Assembly: GCA_021404565.1 (NCBI GenBank)
Contig: JAAWWF010000083.1
Location: 18,747 to 82,746 of the forward strand
DNA: 64,000 nt
Source of the DNA: Roseivirga sp.
Lineage (GTDB): Bacteria; Bacteroidota; Bacteroidia; Cytophagales; Cyclobacteriaceae
Direction: 5' to 3'
Shown: positions 42,528 through 50,474 of the stretch, piece after piece
Layout of the letters: the number at the start of each line of letters is the position of its first letter
How positions within the stretch are numbered: the stretch's first letter is position 1
Position numbers and translations under genes: made by a program
Notes under the pieces: generated by a model
Told to the model about the DNA's origin: nothing
What the model saw: the letters and a program-made list of their open reading frames with translations, nothing else
Database searches by the model: none

Positions 42528-43415
42528 TTAACTGCTTTTCGATTCGGCCGTTTTTTCCAGGATGGTTCTCAAGAGCTTAATTTTGGGCCGGGCAACGGGG
42601 ATTTTCTCTTCTGAGCCATCCACTTTGATAAACAGTCCCTGGGAATTGCCCTGTGACGATTCAATGGCCTGGAGGTTGACTATAAATGAGCGGTGACACC
42701 TGAAGAATTCGGGCAAACCCAGCATTTGTTCCTCTACCTGCTTCATCGTGGCCCGATACAAAGGAGGTGCTGCTTTGGTCTCATCTCTAAAATGCAAGGC
42801 AATGTAATTACCTTCTGCCCTGATATACGTCAATTCATTGGGACCAACTTTCACCAGATTACCCTCCAGCATTAGTTCAATGACTCCCGCTTTTCCGGCA
42901 TCACTGGCTAGCTTCCCAGACTCCAGATTCTGATTTAAGGATTGTGAGAGTTCAAGGTGCCGTCTTGCCAGCAGGTTGTACCTGAAGAGAACTAAAAAGA
43001 GCGAGGCAGCCAGCCCGATGATCATTATTTTCAACAGAGATTCGAGTAACTGCGGGCCCGAAGTCATGAGAAAAATATTCTGCTGGACAAAGAAGATGCT
43101 ATAGATATGATTCCATAGTCCGAGAATCAGAAAATTATAAGACAGGAATAAGAGTGCTTTGCCAACCGTCCATTTTTTCTCCTCAAAAAAGGATGGAAAA
43201 AGCCCTGGCACCCAGTAATAATTGATGCCTGCAGTAAGACTCCCAATAAGAAAATAGACAAGAAAGTGTTGTGTCTGATGAACCACTGAAAAACCAAAGG
43301 GCTGCAATACCACAAGGATCAGACCTCCAAAAAGCGAGAGTGTTAAGATGGTATCTCGCTTCTCACGGTTCGTTTTTTCGAAGGGGTATCTCGCTTTCAG
43401 CCAGGTTGAACTCAT
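42528..43415 (-). CDS. Membrane-bound LytTR transcription factor
   Basis: This 295-residue protein has four hydrophobic segments in the first 155 residues and a C-terminal LytTR DNA-binding domain (about 180-290: KVGPNELTYIRAEGNYIALHF and FFRCHRSFIVNLQAI). There is no receiver domain, so the membrane region is probably the sensor and the factor acts from the membrane. A small frame at 43441-43539 lies just upstream on the same strand. Targets may include the MORN and PAP2 genes downstream. Confidence 0.88.
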   Translation of the reverse strand: MSSTWLKARYPFEKTNREKRDTILTLSLFGGLILVVLQPFGFSVVHQTQHFLVYFLIGSLTAGINYYWVPGLFPSFFEEKKWTVGKALLFLSYNFLILGLWNHIYSIFFVQQNIFLMTSGPQLLESLLKIMIIGLAASLFLVLFRYNLLARRHLELSQSLNQNLESGKLASDAGKAGVIELMLEGNLVKVGPNELTYIRAEGNYIALHFRDETKAAPPLYRATMKQVEEQMLGLPEFFRCHRSFIVNLQAIESSQGNSQGLFIKVDGSEEKIPVARPKIKLLRTILEKTAESKSS

Positions 43416-43440
43416 GACAATTCATTTGGTAATTCCGGGA

Positions 43441-43539
43441 TCACTCCCCGAACTTCAATCTATAAAGTCCGAAAACGACAATGGAAATCAAAACCATAGC
43501 CGAATTAAGCCACTTTAGCCACCAGTCGACTGCTATCAA
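43441..43539 (-). CDS. Possible tiny membrane peptide
   Basis: A 32-codon frame with a TTG start at 43539 encodes one hydrophobic helix bordered by Trp and Lys (DWWLKWLN then MVLISIVVFGLY). It ends 25 nt before the LytTR gene start. No ATG is available and there is no homology claim. Confidence 0.25.
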   Translation of the reverse strand: MIAVDWWLKWLNSAMVLISIVVFGLYRLKFGE

Positions 43540-43583
43540 AATGCCTATCTTAAGAGCTTAATGATAAATGGTATCGCTTTTTC

Positions 43584-43610
43584 ATGATCAAATGGCTTAG
43601 AAAAATGAGA
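43584..43610 (+). repeat. 27-bp direct repeat, left copy
   Basis: It matches 44098-44124 at 26 of 27 bases. It contains ATG and the first nine codons that match the start of the lipoprotein gene at 44098. After it, this copy reads on for 11 codons to a stop at 43644, leaving an orphan start. Confidence 0.9.
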
Positions 43611-44097
43611 GCTCAGTATAAATCACGGATAGCCCCCGGCCCCTAAAGGGGTGCCTGTAAGACGCTGTTATGGAAAATAACAAACAATTTCCAGGGATGC
43701 ATGCCGGAGCCTCTGCAAGAATTTTCCAGCTTGCCAGAAAGCTCAGGGACAATATGACCATTCCCGAAAAGAGGCTTTGGGAATTTCTAAAGAGTAGACC
43801 CAATGGTTTCAAATTCAGAAGACAGCACCCCTGTGGTGAATACATTCTTGATTTTTACTGTCATGAAAAACGACTCTCAATTGAAGTGGACGGAGAAAGT
43901 CATAACAAAGCCAATCAAGTGGAAAAGGATGCTACCAGAACTGATTTTTTAAGACAAATTGGTATTAAGGAATTAAGATTTCAGAATGAGGACGTTTTGA
44001 ACCAATTGGAACGAATAGTCTCAGCAATAACCCTTGAACTGTGCGAGGGATCCCTTCAGGGAAAACAAGGGCGCGCGTTGGAAGAAAACAAAGAGAA
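43611..44097 (+). mobile_element. Presumed inserted DUF559 element
   Basis: The 487 bp between the two 27-bp copies holds only the DUF559 gene with its short flanks, including the G/C-rich word CCCCGGCCCCTAAAGGGG at 43634-43651 which often borders DUF559 genes. Removing this segment and one copy of the repeat restores an uninterrupted 5' end of the next gene. No transposase is inside, so if mobile it moves by its own endonuclease or by other means. Confidence 0.6.
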
Positions 44098-44101
44098 ATG
44101 A
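43670..44101 (+). CDS. DUF559 (Vsr-like) endonuclease-domain protein
   Basis: This 143-residue protein has the DUF559 nuclease fold related to very-short-patch-repair endonucleases. It opens with ARKLRDNMTIPEKRLWEFLKSRPNGFKFRRQHPCGEYILDFYC, where Glu and Asp sit in the PD-(D/E)xK positions, then LSIEVDGESHNK with the Glu, then RTDFLRQIGIKELRFQNEDVL. The stop codon is the TGA of ATGATC, which belongs to the duplicated target sequence, so the gene's end is defined by the insertion. The last about 15 residues come from flanking G-rich sequence and are not part of the fold. Confidence 0.88.
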   Translation: MENNKQFPGMHAGASARIFQLARKLRDNMTIPEKRLWEFLKSRPNGFKFRRQHPCGEYILDFYCHEKRLSIEVDGESHNKANQVEKDATRTDFLRQIGIKELRFQNEDVLNQLERIVSAITLELCEGSLQGKQGRALEENKEK

Positions 44102-44124
44102 TCAAATGTCTTAGAAAAATGAGA
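44098..44124 (+). repeat. 27-bp direct repeat, right copy
   Basis: It matches 43584-43610 with one change (T for G at 44109). It forms the first nine codons of the lipoprotein gene. With the left copy it brackets the DUF559 segment exactly, as a target-site duplication would. Confidence 0.9.
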
Positions 44125-45003
44125 CAACGGAGTACGCCTCATTACAAAACCACACCACTTGGCCTAGTGGTCATTCCGCTAATCCTGACTGCTTTTTCCT
44201 GCAATCAATCCCCGAATATGGATACAACCTATGACTACGGTACCGAAAGTGATTCAGCACGCTATTATTTTATACTAGGCTGGGAAGAAATTTTAGACAA
44301 TGGTCGCTGGACTGAATCGGAAACGGCTTTTCGCAAAGCCATGGAGTTTGATGGAGACTGGGCAGTGGGCAAAAGTCTGGTGGGTCGGATTACGCAAAAT
44401 CTGGAAGAGCGACAGAAATTGATTATAGACTTAGAAGCTGTGAAAGATAAGGTCGGTATGGATGAGCGCATATTGCTGGATATTTTCATGCCCTCTATGC
44501 AAGCTATGAACAACCGGGATCAGGGAATCAGCACCTCCCCTGAGGACCGTAAAGCGAGAAGAACTCAAGCTGAGGCTAACTTTCGCAGATTCGTTCACAA
44601 GTACCCTGAGGAAAGCTATATCAAAGCAGAGTACATAGAGACACTCCATGCCAATCATGGCGCAAAGACCGCCCTGGACAGCTTAAATATACTAGCTTCT
44701 GAGGAGCAGACTGTTCTAGGTTTCTATATCAGCTACCGAGCGACATTAGGGCTTGAGCTCGGAAACACAGAATACGCCACAGAAAAGCTTCAGTCATATC
44801 GCTCTCTTTTCTCCGACCTCTCTTATACCACCACCTATATGCTGCAAGCTCAGATTTTAATGGCCCAAGACAGTCTTCAAAAAGCCAGCGAGCTGGTCAA
44901 CAAAGTAGTGACTATGGACCCCAATCATTTGATTGCGGTGGGTATGCAAAGGAGGATTAAGGCTGAGCTTGAAAAGGAAATCAAATCGAATCCCGGAAAC
45001 TAA
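44098..45003 (+). CDS. Lipoprotein with TPR-like repeats
   Basis: The start is at ATG 44098, which lies in the duplicated repeat. An earlier in-frame start at 44041 would lie inside the DUF559 gene. The 301-residue product has a long basic N-terminus, then a lipobox (ILTAFSC, Cys about 37), then TPR-like helices (GTESDSARYYFILGWEEILDNGRWTESETAFRKAME, YATEKLQSYRSLFSDL, DSLQKASELVNKVV). It is probably an outer-membrane scaffold. The promoter is presumably now separated by the DUF559 segment. Confidence 0.78.
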   Translation: MIKCLRKMRQRSTPHYKTTPLGLVVIPLILTAFSCNQSPNMDTTYDYGTESDSARYYFILGWEEILDNGRWTESETAFRKAMEFDGDWAVGKSLVGRITQNLEERQKLIIDLEAVKDKVGMDERILLDIFMPSMQAMNNRDQGISTSPEDRKARRTQAEANFRRFVHKYPEESYIKAEYIETLHANHGAKTALDSLNILASEEQTVLGFYISYRATLGLELGNTEYATEKLQSYRSLFSDLSYTTTYMLQAQILMAQDSLQKASELVNKVVTMDPNHLIAVGMQRRIKAELEKEIKSNPGN

Positions 45004-45072
45004 ATTTAACCCAAACAAAATAGCGGTTATATGCTATCGTTAACCATTCTCATGAACTCTTAACAAGCAACC

Positions 45073-45804
45073 ATGCGAAACATCTCGCTTATCATACTAT
45101 TGGCCGTTACCGCATGCAACACCTCTCCCGAAGGCAACCTGGTTTACCAATCGGAAACGCTTGAGGTAAGAAAAATAGCAGCGGGTACTTATGTACACAT
45201 CACCTTTCTGGAGTTACCGGATTATGGCTCCGTTCCCTGCAACGGCTTAATCTTTACCGATGCCGGTGAAGCGGCCGTATTCGATACTCCCTCAGAAAAT
45301 GAGGTCTCTGCCGAGCTGATAGACTGGATTGAATCAGCACTAAATGCCAAAGTAAAAGCGGTGGTTGCCAATCATTTTCATGACGACTGTCTCGGAGGTA
45401 TCAGGGAGTTTCACCGAAGAAGTATCCCCTCCTATGCAAGTCAGGCGACCATCGATCTGGCGAAGAATGGAGATTTAGGAATTCCCGAAAATGGCTTTGA
45501 AATGCTTCAGGAGTTGACCATTGGCAATAAAAACGTAATCAACCGCTTTATGGGAGAAGCGCATACGCGAGACAACATCATCAGCTACATTCCTTCTGCG
45601 AATGTATTGTTCGGTGGCTGTATGATCAAAGCTTTGGGTGCCGGCAGAGGCAACCTGAACGATGCCAATATCAATACCTGGTCTGGCACCGTACAATCCA
45701 TAAAAGACGCTTACCCGAAGCTTGAACATGTGGTACCCGGCCATGGTAGAGTGGGCGGAACGGAGCTACTGGACTTTACCGCGGAGATGTTTAAGAACGA
45801 CTGA
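45073..45804 (+). CDS. Lipoprotein subclass B1 metallo-beta-lactamase
   Basis: This 243-residue protein has a lipobox (LAVTAC, Cys15) and the alpha-beta-beta-alpha fold. All six zinc ligands of subclass B1 are present in order: His101, His103, Asp105 (NHFHDDCLGG), His164 (GEAHTRDN), Cys183 (FGGCMIK) and His224 (VPGHGRVGG). Lys186 and the NLNDANINTW stretch (Asn of the substrate-binding loop) also match B1 enzymes. It should hydrolyse beta-lactams, likely including carbapenems, from the periplasmic face of a membrane. No mobile gene is directly beside it; a fragment of a second copy is at 48004. Confidence 0.9.
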   Translation: MRNISLIILLAVTACNTSPEGNLVYQSETLEVRKIAAGTYVHITFLELPDYGSVPCNGLIFTDAGEAAVFDTPSENEVSAELIDWIESALNAKVKAVVANHFHDDCLGGIREFHRRSIPSYASQATIDLAKNGDLGIPENGFEMLQELTIGNKNVINRFMGEAHTRDNIISYIPSANVLFGGCMIKALGAGRGNLNDANINTWSGTVQSIKDAYPKLEHVVPGHGRVGGTELLDFTAEMFKND

Positions 45805-45832
45805 CATTTCTAACATACACAAACAGTCTTCA

Positions 45833-47317
45833 TTATCGCCTTAAGTACCTCAGCAATCGGTAAGAGCCAAAAGCAATACATATAATTAAGACCAGGACAA
45901 TTCCCAAGCCGATCTTCGCCATTTTAGGAAGGCCATTGCGGATATTAAAATTAAAGACCGAAGGTTCAGGCCTCAAACCAGTGAATTCACCACGATAAAA
46001 CTGCGGCATTGACTGCTTCACGTCCTTTCGGTAAAGGATATCTGCTACATGACCAAGCCCTCTGAATTTCACTAACTGACCATTGGGCAGCTTAGGCATC
46101 AGTTTTTCCTCAATGTTGTGGGTGGGTGTGGAAAAATCCAGTGTGCCATTTAGCAAAAGAACCGGTGTCTGAATTACTCTGTCTTCGTTAAAATCTGGTT
46201 GTTTTGTGGGCCATTCCTTACCAGTATCCATGATGAGCGCTGATAAAGGCGAGCCCAGCGCTGTCTTCTTTTCCTCTTCCATTTCATTAAAGTAGTCCAC
46301 ATCAGGGTTATAGTCGATCAGCCCTTTGGCCAGAAAATCACCCCAAACCATCATCTTGGGAAACGTGAAATTATAGGCCAGACTTATCAGGGCTATACCG
46401 CTATAGTCTCCATCGGCCGCCATGAGATAGGCGTCAACCACTTGTTGAGCAGTCTCTACATGGTATAGCATCCCAAAGGTTGCGGTTCTTACCTTACCAA
46501 CATCAATCCCCAACAGCAGCCAGTGCCCGGGAGCATTATCCAATACTGTATTCATGGTTCCAGCCAGATCGGAGGTCTTTTGGCTACAATAAGGGTCTGC
46601 CTGGCAGAGGATATTGAGCTCATCCAGTTGTTTTTTAAACTCCGCTTCTGTCCATACAAAACCACCTGGCACACCAGTGCCCACCAAAATGGCCCTGCTA
46701 ATAACAGAAGGATGTTCTTGCATGTAAATCTGTGAAACACGTGTACCATAACTCCCTGCCAAAAGATTGATCTTTTCATACCCCAGGGCCTCACGTGCGG
46801 CTTCCATATCTTTAATGGTCTGCTCAATCGTAAAGCCATCTAAATCAATTCCAGATGCCTTCAATCGAATTGCACACTGTTGTGCAGCCTCCAGTAACCC
46901 TTTTTGTGATTTTTGACTGAGCAGGTTTTTCCCAACGCCTTTAAGCGCCTTTTCCATTTCCTCACAATTCAATTTGATTTTGCCATCGACTCCCCGATAC
47001 CCCACTTCCACGACATCGTAAAAAGACGTAAGCTCTGCAGGGGGATTATAGCTTAGATTAGTCTGCCCGGGACCACCCGAAAACCAAAAGACAGCCCCCA
47101 AAGAACTGTCAGCCATAGATTTAAAAATCCTCACCGGCAATTCCAGCTTTTTATCCGAAGGTGAATTCCAATTTTGAGGAACAATGAGTTTACCGCATAC
47201 CAGGTTCGGACGTTCAGCATCGCAACGTTCGTCACTTATATCAAGTTGTTGTGATTGTAATGCAGCACAACAACAGAGTAACAAAATCGAAGTATAGATT
47301 ATTTTAAATGACCACAT
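45833..47317 (-). CDS. Exported alpha/beta hydrolase with TAP-like C-terminus
   Basis: This 494-residue protein has a signal peptide (about 1-22), an alpha/beta hydrolase domain with GGPGQTNLSY (oxyanion), nucleophile Ser in LLAGSYGTRVSQ (about 190) and a C-terminal TAP-like part (TPVLLLNGTLDFSTPTHN... FRGLGHVADI). A C-terminal membrane helix (about 466-487) ends in RLLRYLRR. Relatives include tripeptidyl aminopeptidases and proline iminopeptidase-like enzymes. The tail helix would anchor it with the enzyme on the periplasmic side. It is divergent from the Crp gene. Confidence 0.85.
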   Translation of the reverse strand: MWSFKIIYTSILLLCCCAALQSQQLDISDERCDAERPNLVCGKLIVPQNWNSPSDKKLELPVRIFKSMADSSLGAVFWFSGGPGQTNLSYNPPAELTSFYDVVEVGYRGVDGKIKLNCEEMEKALKGVGKNLLSQKSQKGLLEAAQQCAIRLKASGIDLDGFTIEQTIKDMEAAREALGYEKINLLAGSYGTRVSQIYMQEHPSVISRAILVGTGVPGGFVWTEAEFKKQLDELNILCQADPYCSQKTSDLAGTMNTVLDNAPGHWLLLGIDVGKVRTATFGMLYHVETAQQVVDAYLMAADGDYSGIALISLAYNFTFPKMMVWGDFLAKGLIDYNPDVDYFNEMEEEKKTALGSPLSALIMDTGKEWPTKQPDFNEDRVIQTPVLLLNGTLDFSTPTHNIEEKLMPKLPNGQLVKFRGLGHVADILYRKDVKQSMPQFYRGEFTGLRPEPSVFNFNIRNGLPKMAKIGLGIVLVLIICIAFGSYRLLRYLRR

Positions 47318-47370
47318 ATTATCCTTGTTGCTTTGAACTGCAAGTTTAGCCCTCTAATTTCCATGAGCAC

Positions 47371-47384
47371 TTAACAATTGTTAA
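47371..47384. promoter_or_regulatory. 14-bp palindrome before the Crp gene
   Basis: TTAACAATTGTTAA is a perfect palindrome ending 3 nt before the ATG at 47388 and 54 nt from the divergent hydrolase start. It could be an autoregulatory site for the regulator. AT-rich composition raises the chance of coincidence. Confidence 0.4.
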
Positions 47385-47387
47385 TAA

Positions 47388-47978
47388 ATGGAATTGCCAG
47401 AGCCAGACAAGGAGCAAATCAAAACCCTGTTCGACCACATTTATCAAATTGATGAACAAGCATGGGCATCAACTGTTCAGATCATTGAATTCCAGAGTCT
47501 TCAAAAAAACCAATTACTGGCTCAGGCAGGCAAGAACTTTGTTTATGAAGTACTAATCGTAGAGGGCGTTATCAGAAGTTTTATAACAGATGAAAAAGGG
47601 GCAGATTATACACTGGAATTCTATCGAACCGGTGATTTTTTAGCGCCACATTTTTCCAGAACCCATGAGGCCAGGAGTTTTGTGAGCCTGGAAGCTTTGG
47701 GGCCTACCAGAATAATTCTCTTAGAAGCAACACAATTCACTCAGTTGAGGCGAAGGCATGATTCACTTATGAACTTCGGGGCCAAAATATCGGAAGCCGA
47801 ACTGTTCAGAAAAACCAACAAAGAGATCAGAATGGCCACACGTACAGCCAAAGAAAGATACTTCGATTTTCAGAAACGGTATTCAAAACTGGAAAATCTC
47901 ATACCTCAAACTGTAATCGCTTCTTATCTGGGCATTAGCCCGGTCTCATTGAGCAGACTAAGAGCTGAGAAACAATGA
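47388..47978 (+). CDS. Crp/Fnr-family regulator
   Basis: This 196-residue protein has an N-terminal cyclic-nucleotide-binding-like barrel (FQSLQKNQLLAQAGKNFVYEVLIVEGVIRSFITDEKG) and a C-terminal HTH (NLIPQTVIASYLGISPVSLSRLRAEK). The barrel lacks the Arg-containing phosphate-binding cassette of true Crp, so it probably senses another ligand or acts without one. This branch is common in Bacteroidota. It is divergent from the alpha/beta hydrolase. Confidence 0.88.
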   Translation: MELPEPDKEQIKTLFDHIYQIDEQAWASTVQIIEFQSLQKNQLLAQAGKNFVYEVLIVEGVIRSFITDEKGADYTLEFYRTGDFLAPHFSRTHEARSFVSLEALGPTRIILLEATQFTQLRRRHDSLMNFGAKISEAELFRKTNKEIRMATRTAKERYFDFQKRYSKLENLIPQTVIASYLGISPVSLSRLRAEKQ

Positions 47979-48003
47979 TACATCCTCTGCCCGCTTCTGT
48001 TTT

Positions 48004-48108
48004 TCAAGGGTTGGCACAGAGGTGTCGGATTTTACGGCAGAGATGTTCAAAAAGATCTCGCTTATTCCGGTAAAGGCAGAACCACTTCACAATTCATTCC
48101 TGAAATAG
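48004..48108 (+). pseudogene. 3' remnant of a second metallo-beta-lactamase gene
   Basis: The frame reads SRVGTEVSDFTAEMFKKI then runs to a stop at 48106-48108. This matches the end of the intact enzyme at 45073 (GRVGGTELLDFTAEMFKND). The DNA also aligns (for example GATTTTACGGCAGAGATGTT against GACTTTACCGCGGAGATGTT). No zinc-binding motif is left upstream, where the Crp gene ends at 47978. It is a decayed end of a paralogue, not an active gene. Confidence 0.7.
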
Positions 48109-48264
48109 TCTTGTTTCCAGATTCACTACCTAACCAAGCTATAATTTCATGTCAGCTAAATTTATATCAATTGACCATCCTGATGTCTGACAATCAGGAA
48201 ATGCCGGATAAAATGTTAAGTTTGTTGATAAGCCAGTGGCTCATCAGGACCATCAACCAATCCA

Positions 48265-50370
48265 ATGCTCCGACTTTTTAAGGAACTCCAACGAAGAAAC
48301 GTAGTAAAAGCGGCCATCTCCTTTGTAGTACTCTCCTATGCCTTGTTGGAAATCGCCACCATCCTAACCCCCATCGTTGGTTTAGATAAGAGCTACACAA
48401 GAATCCTGCTAATCATACTCATTGTGGTTTTTCCCTTCTGGCTCATATTTGCCTACATCTATGAGTGGACCCCGGAAGGTTTTAAGCAAACAGATAAAGT
48501 CCCTGAAGAAGAATCACTTCACAAAGCCACCGACCGAAAGCTCAATCATTACATCATTGGTGGTTTATGCATCATTATCGCCCTGCTCATAGTTGACCGC
48601 GTTTTCAACTTCAGTGGTGACATTATTCAGAGTAGTAAAGAAAACATCATCGTGGTGCTTCCTTTTAGCCACCAGAGCCAGGAAGAAAATGATGAATTTT
48701 TCACGGAAGGCATTTACGATGATGTGATTATCAAGCTTTTGGCGGTAAAGAACTTCCGTATCATCTCTAAGTCGGTTGCTGCCGAGTACAAAGACCTGAA
48801 AGGCGATATGAAAGTGCTTGGGAAGCGGTTTAACGCCAGCTATGTACTTACCGGAGCCGTGAGAAAATACCAGCAACAGGTGCGCATTACCGCCCAGCTT
48901 ACCTCCACTGCAAATAACCAGACCGTATGGTCAGATGAATATGATGCCGAGCTTAAAAACGTCTTTGAGCTGCAATCAAACATTGCCACAGAAATTGCCA
49001 AAAAGCTACAAGCCAGTCTCACCACAAAAGAAAAGAAGGACATTGAGAGCGTTCCCACCAAGGTGCTGTCGGCCTATGAAGATTACCTCAGAGCCCGTTA
49101 TATGGTCAATCAGCCAAGGGCTACCTTCGATGTCTTACAGGAAGGTGTAAGACTGCTGAACAAGGCCGTGGAGGCCGACCCTCAGTTTGCCCAGGCCTGG
49201 GTACTTCTGGGGCAAGTGCATAGTGTAAGGTATTCCATGCTGATTAGAGACCCCAACCGGAAAGAAGAAGCTCGTCTGGCGGATAAAGCCACCATCGATG
49301 CTTTAGAAAGAGCAAAGAAACTATCACCGGATAGCTGGGAGCTGCTATCAGAAGAAGGTTTTTATCTGAAAAATGTGAAGAATGATCAATTAGGTGCACT
49401 CAAGGCATTTGAAAAGGCGGTAGAACAAAACCCGAGCGATGCTGTTTCCATGAGGGAACTATCCCATATCTACACCTTCCTCGGAGAACCAAAGAAATCT
49501 ATTGAGGTATTAGAGAAGGCATTTAAAGTAACCCAGAGTAACGGGTCGATCAGCGTGGGGCTCACATTTGCTTATGAGATTATGGGTGAATACGCCAAGA
49601 TGATACCCATGCTGGAAAAGCTTGCAGAGTTTTACCCGAAAGAGAAGCACTACCTCGTAGAAGCCAAATACTATCAGTTTTTACTGGATGGCAAATTATC
49701 CTCATTCCTCGCTTTCAAAGAAACGGTAGAAAATACACAAACAGAATTTCCGTGGGATGAGCGCGCTGTGAAGAATAAGGAAATGGTGGTAGCCATGTTT
49801 AACAACGAGTTTGACGCCTACCATGAAGACTGGAAGGGGCACATGAGTGCGCATACGCGAAGTCATAATGAATGGATCTGCCCCATGGTGGCCAATGACA
49901 ATATCAACCATGCACGATTGATGCTACAAATGGGAGACGCAAAAGAAGGACAACAACTACTTCAGCAAGTAAAAAACATTGTTCTTAAACCAATCAACCA
50001 TTTTTCTGTCTGCACTTTTGACCCCGAAGTCTATTTACCCAAACTGGACTTTCTGGCGGGAGACAAGGAGCTGGCGAAAGAAAAGCTCGAGGAAATCGCA
50101 ATGAAGGTAATCCCGAATAAGAGCTTTCCTACAGGAGCTGTAGAACGTGCTGTACTCGTACAGGCGGCAGACCTGGTTTATCCCGAAAAAGCCTATTCTT
50201 ACTACAAACAGATAACCGATAACTTCATCTCATTCCTGAGCTTCGAGGCCATTTGTGCAGACCCCTGGACCTACCCTAACCTAATCAGAGACCCCAGGTT
50301 TATCGAAGAGGTGAAAACCGATGGCCGCTTCGTTGAATTCTTAACAAAGTTCGGTTTTCTGGAAGGTTAA
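48265..50370 (+). CDS. TolB-like/TPR membrane protein, second copy
   Basis: This 701-residue protein has the same plan as that at 29229: a basic N-terminal helix (LFKELQRRNVVKAAISF), three membrane segments (about 15-33, 49-70, 95-113), and a TolB-N/FlgO-like domain (NIIVVLPFSHQ... FFTEGIYDDVIIKL... NASYVLTGAVRKYQQQVRITAQL). A run of TPRs follows (PRATFDVLQEGVRLLNKAVEADPQFAQAWVLLGQ and later). The domain resembles the one fused to adenylate cyclases and winged helices; neither is present here. The role is unknown. Confidence 0.83.
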   Translation: MLRLFKELQRRNVVKAAISFVVLSYALLEIATILTPIVGLDKSYTRILLIILIVVFPFWLIFAYIYEWTPEGFKQTDKVPEEESLHKATDRKLNHYIIGGLCIIIALLIVDRVFNFSGDIIQSSKENIIVVLPFSHQSQEENDEFFTEGIYDDVIIKLLAVKNFRIISKSVAAEYKDLKGDMKVLGKRFNASYVLTGAVRKYQQQVRITAQLTSTANNQTVWSDEYDAELKNVFELQSNIATEIAKKLQASLTTKEKKDIESVPTKVLSAYEDYLRARYMVNQPRATFDVLQEGVRLLNKAVEADPQFAQAWVLLGQVHSVRYSMLIRDPNRKEEARLADKATIDALERAKKLSPDSWELLSEEGFYLKNVKNDQLGALKAFEKAVEQNPSDAVSMRELSHIYTFLGEPKKSIEVLEKAFKVTQSNGSISVGLTFAYEIMGEYAKMIPMLEKLAEFYPKEKHYLVEAKYYQFLLDGKLSSFLAFKETVENTQTEFPWDERAVKNKEMVVAMFNNEFDAYHEDWKGHMSAHTRSHNEWICPMVANDNINHARLMLQMGDAKEGQQLLQQVKNIVLKPINHFSVCTFDPEVYLPKLDFLAGDKELAKEKLEEIAMKVIPNKSFPTGAVERAVLVQAADLVYPEKAYSYYKQITDNFISFLSFEAICADPWTYPNLIRDPRFIEEVKTDGRFVEFLTKFGFLEG

Positions 50371-50474
50371 CACTTCGGTTCTGAAGTTTTTGCTCCTTTT
50401 GATTAAATTAATGCCGGAGTTTACGGAAGGCTACCATGTCCTTCCCGTTCCTTGTTCATTTAACTAAAACCGTT

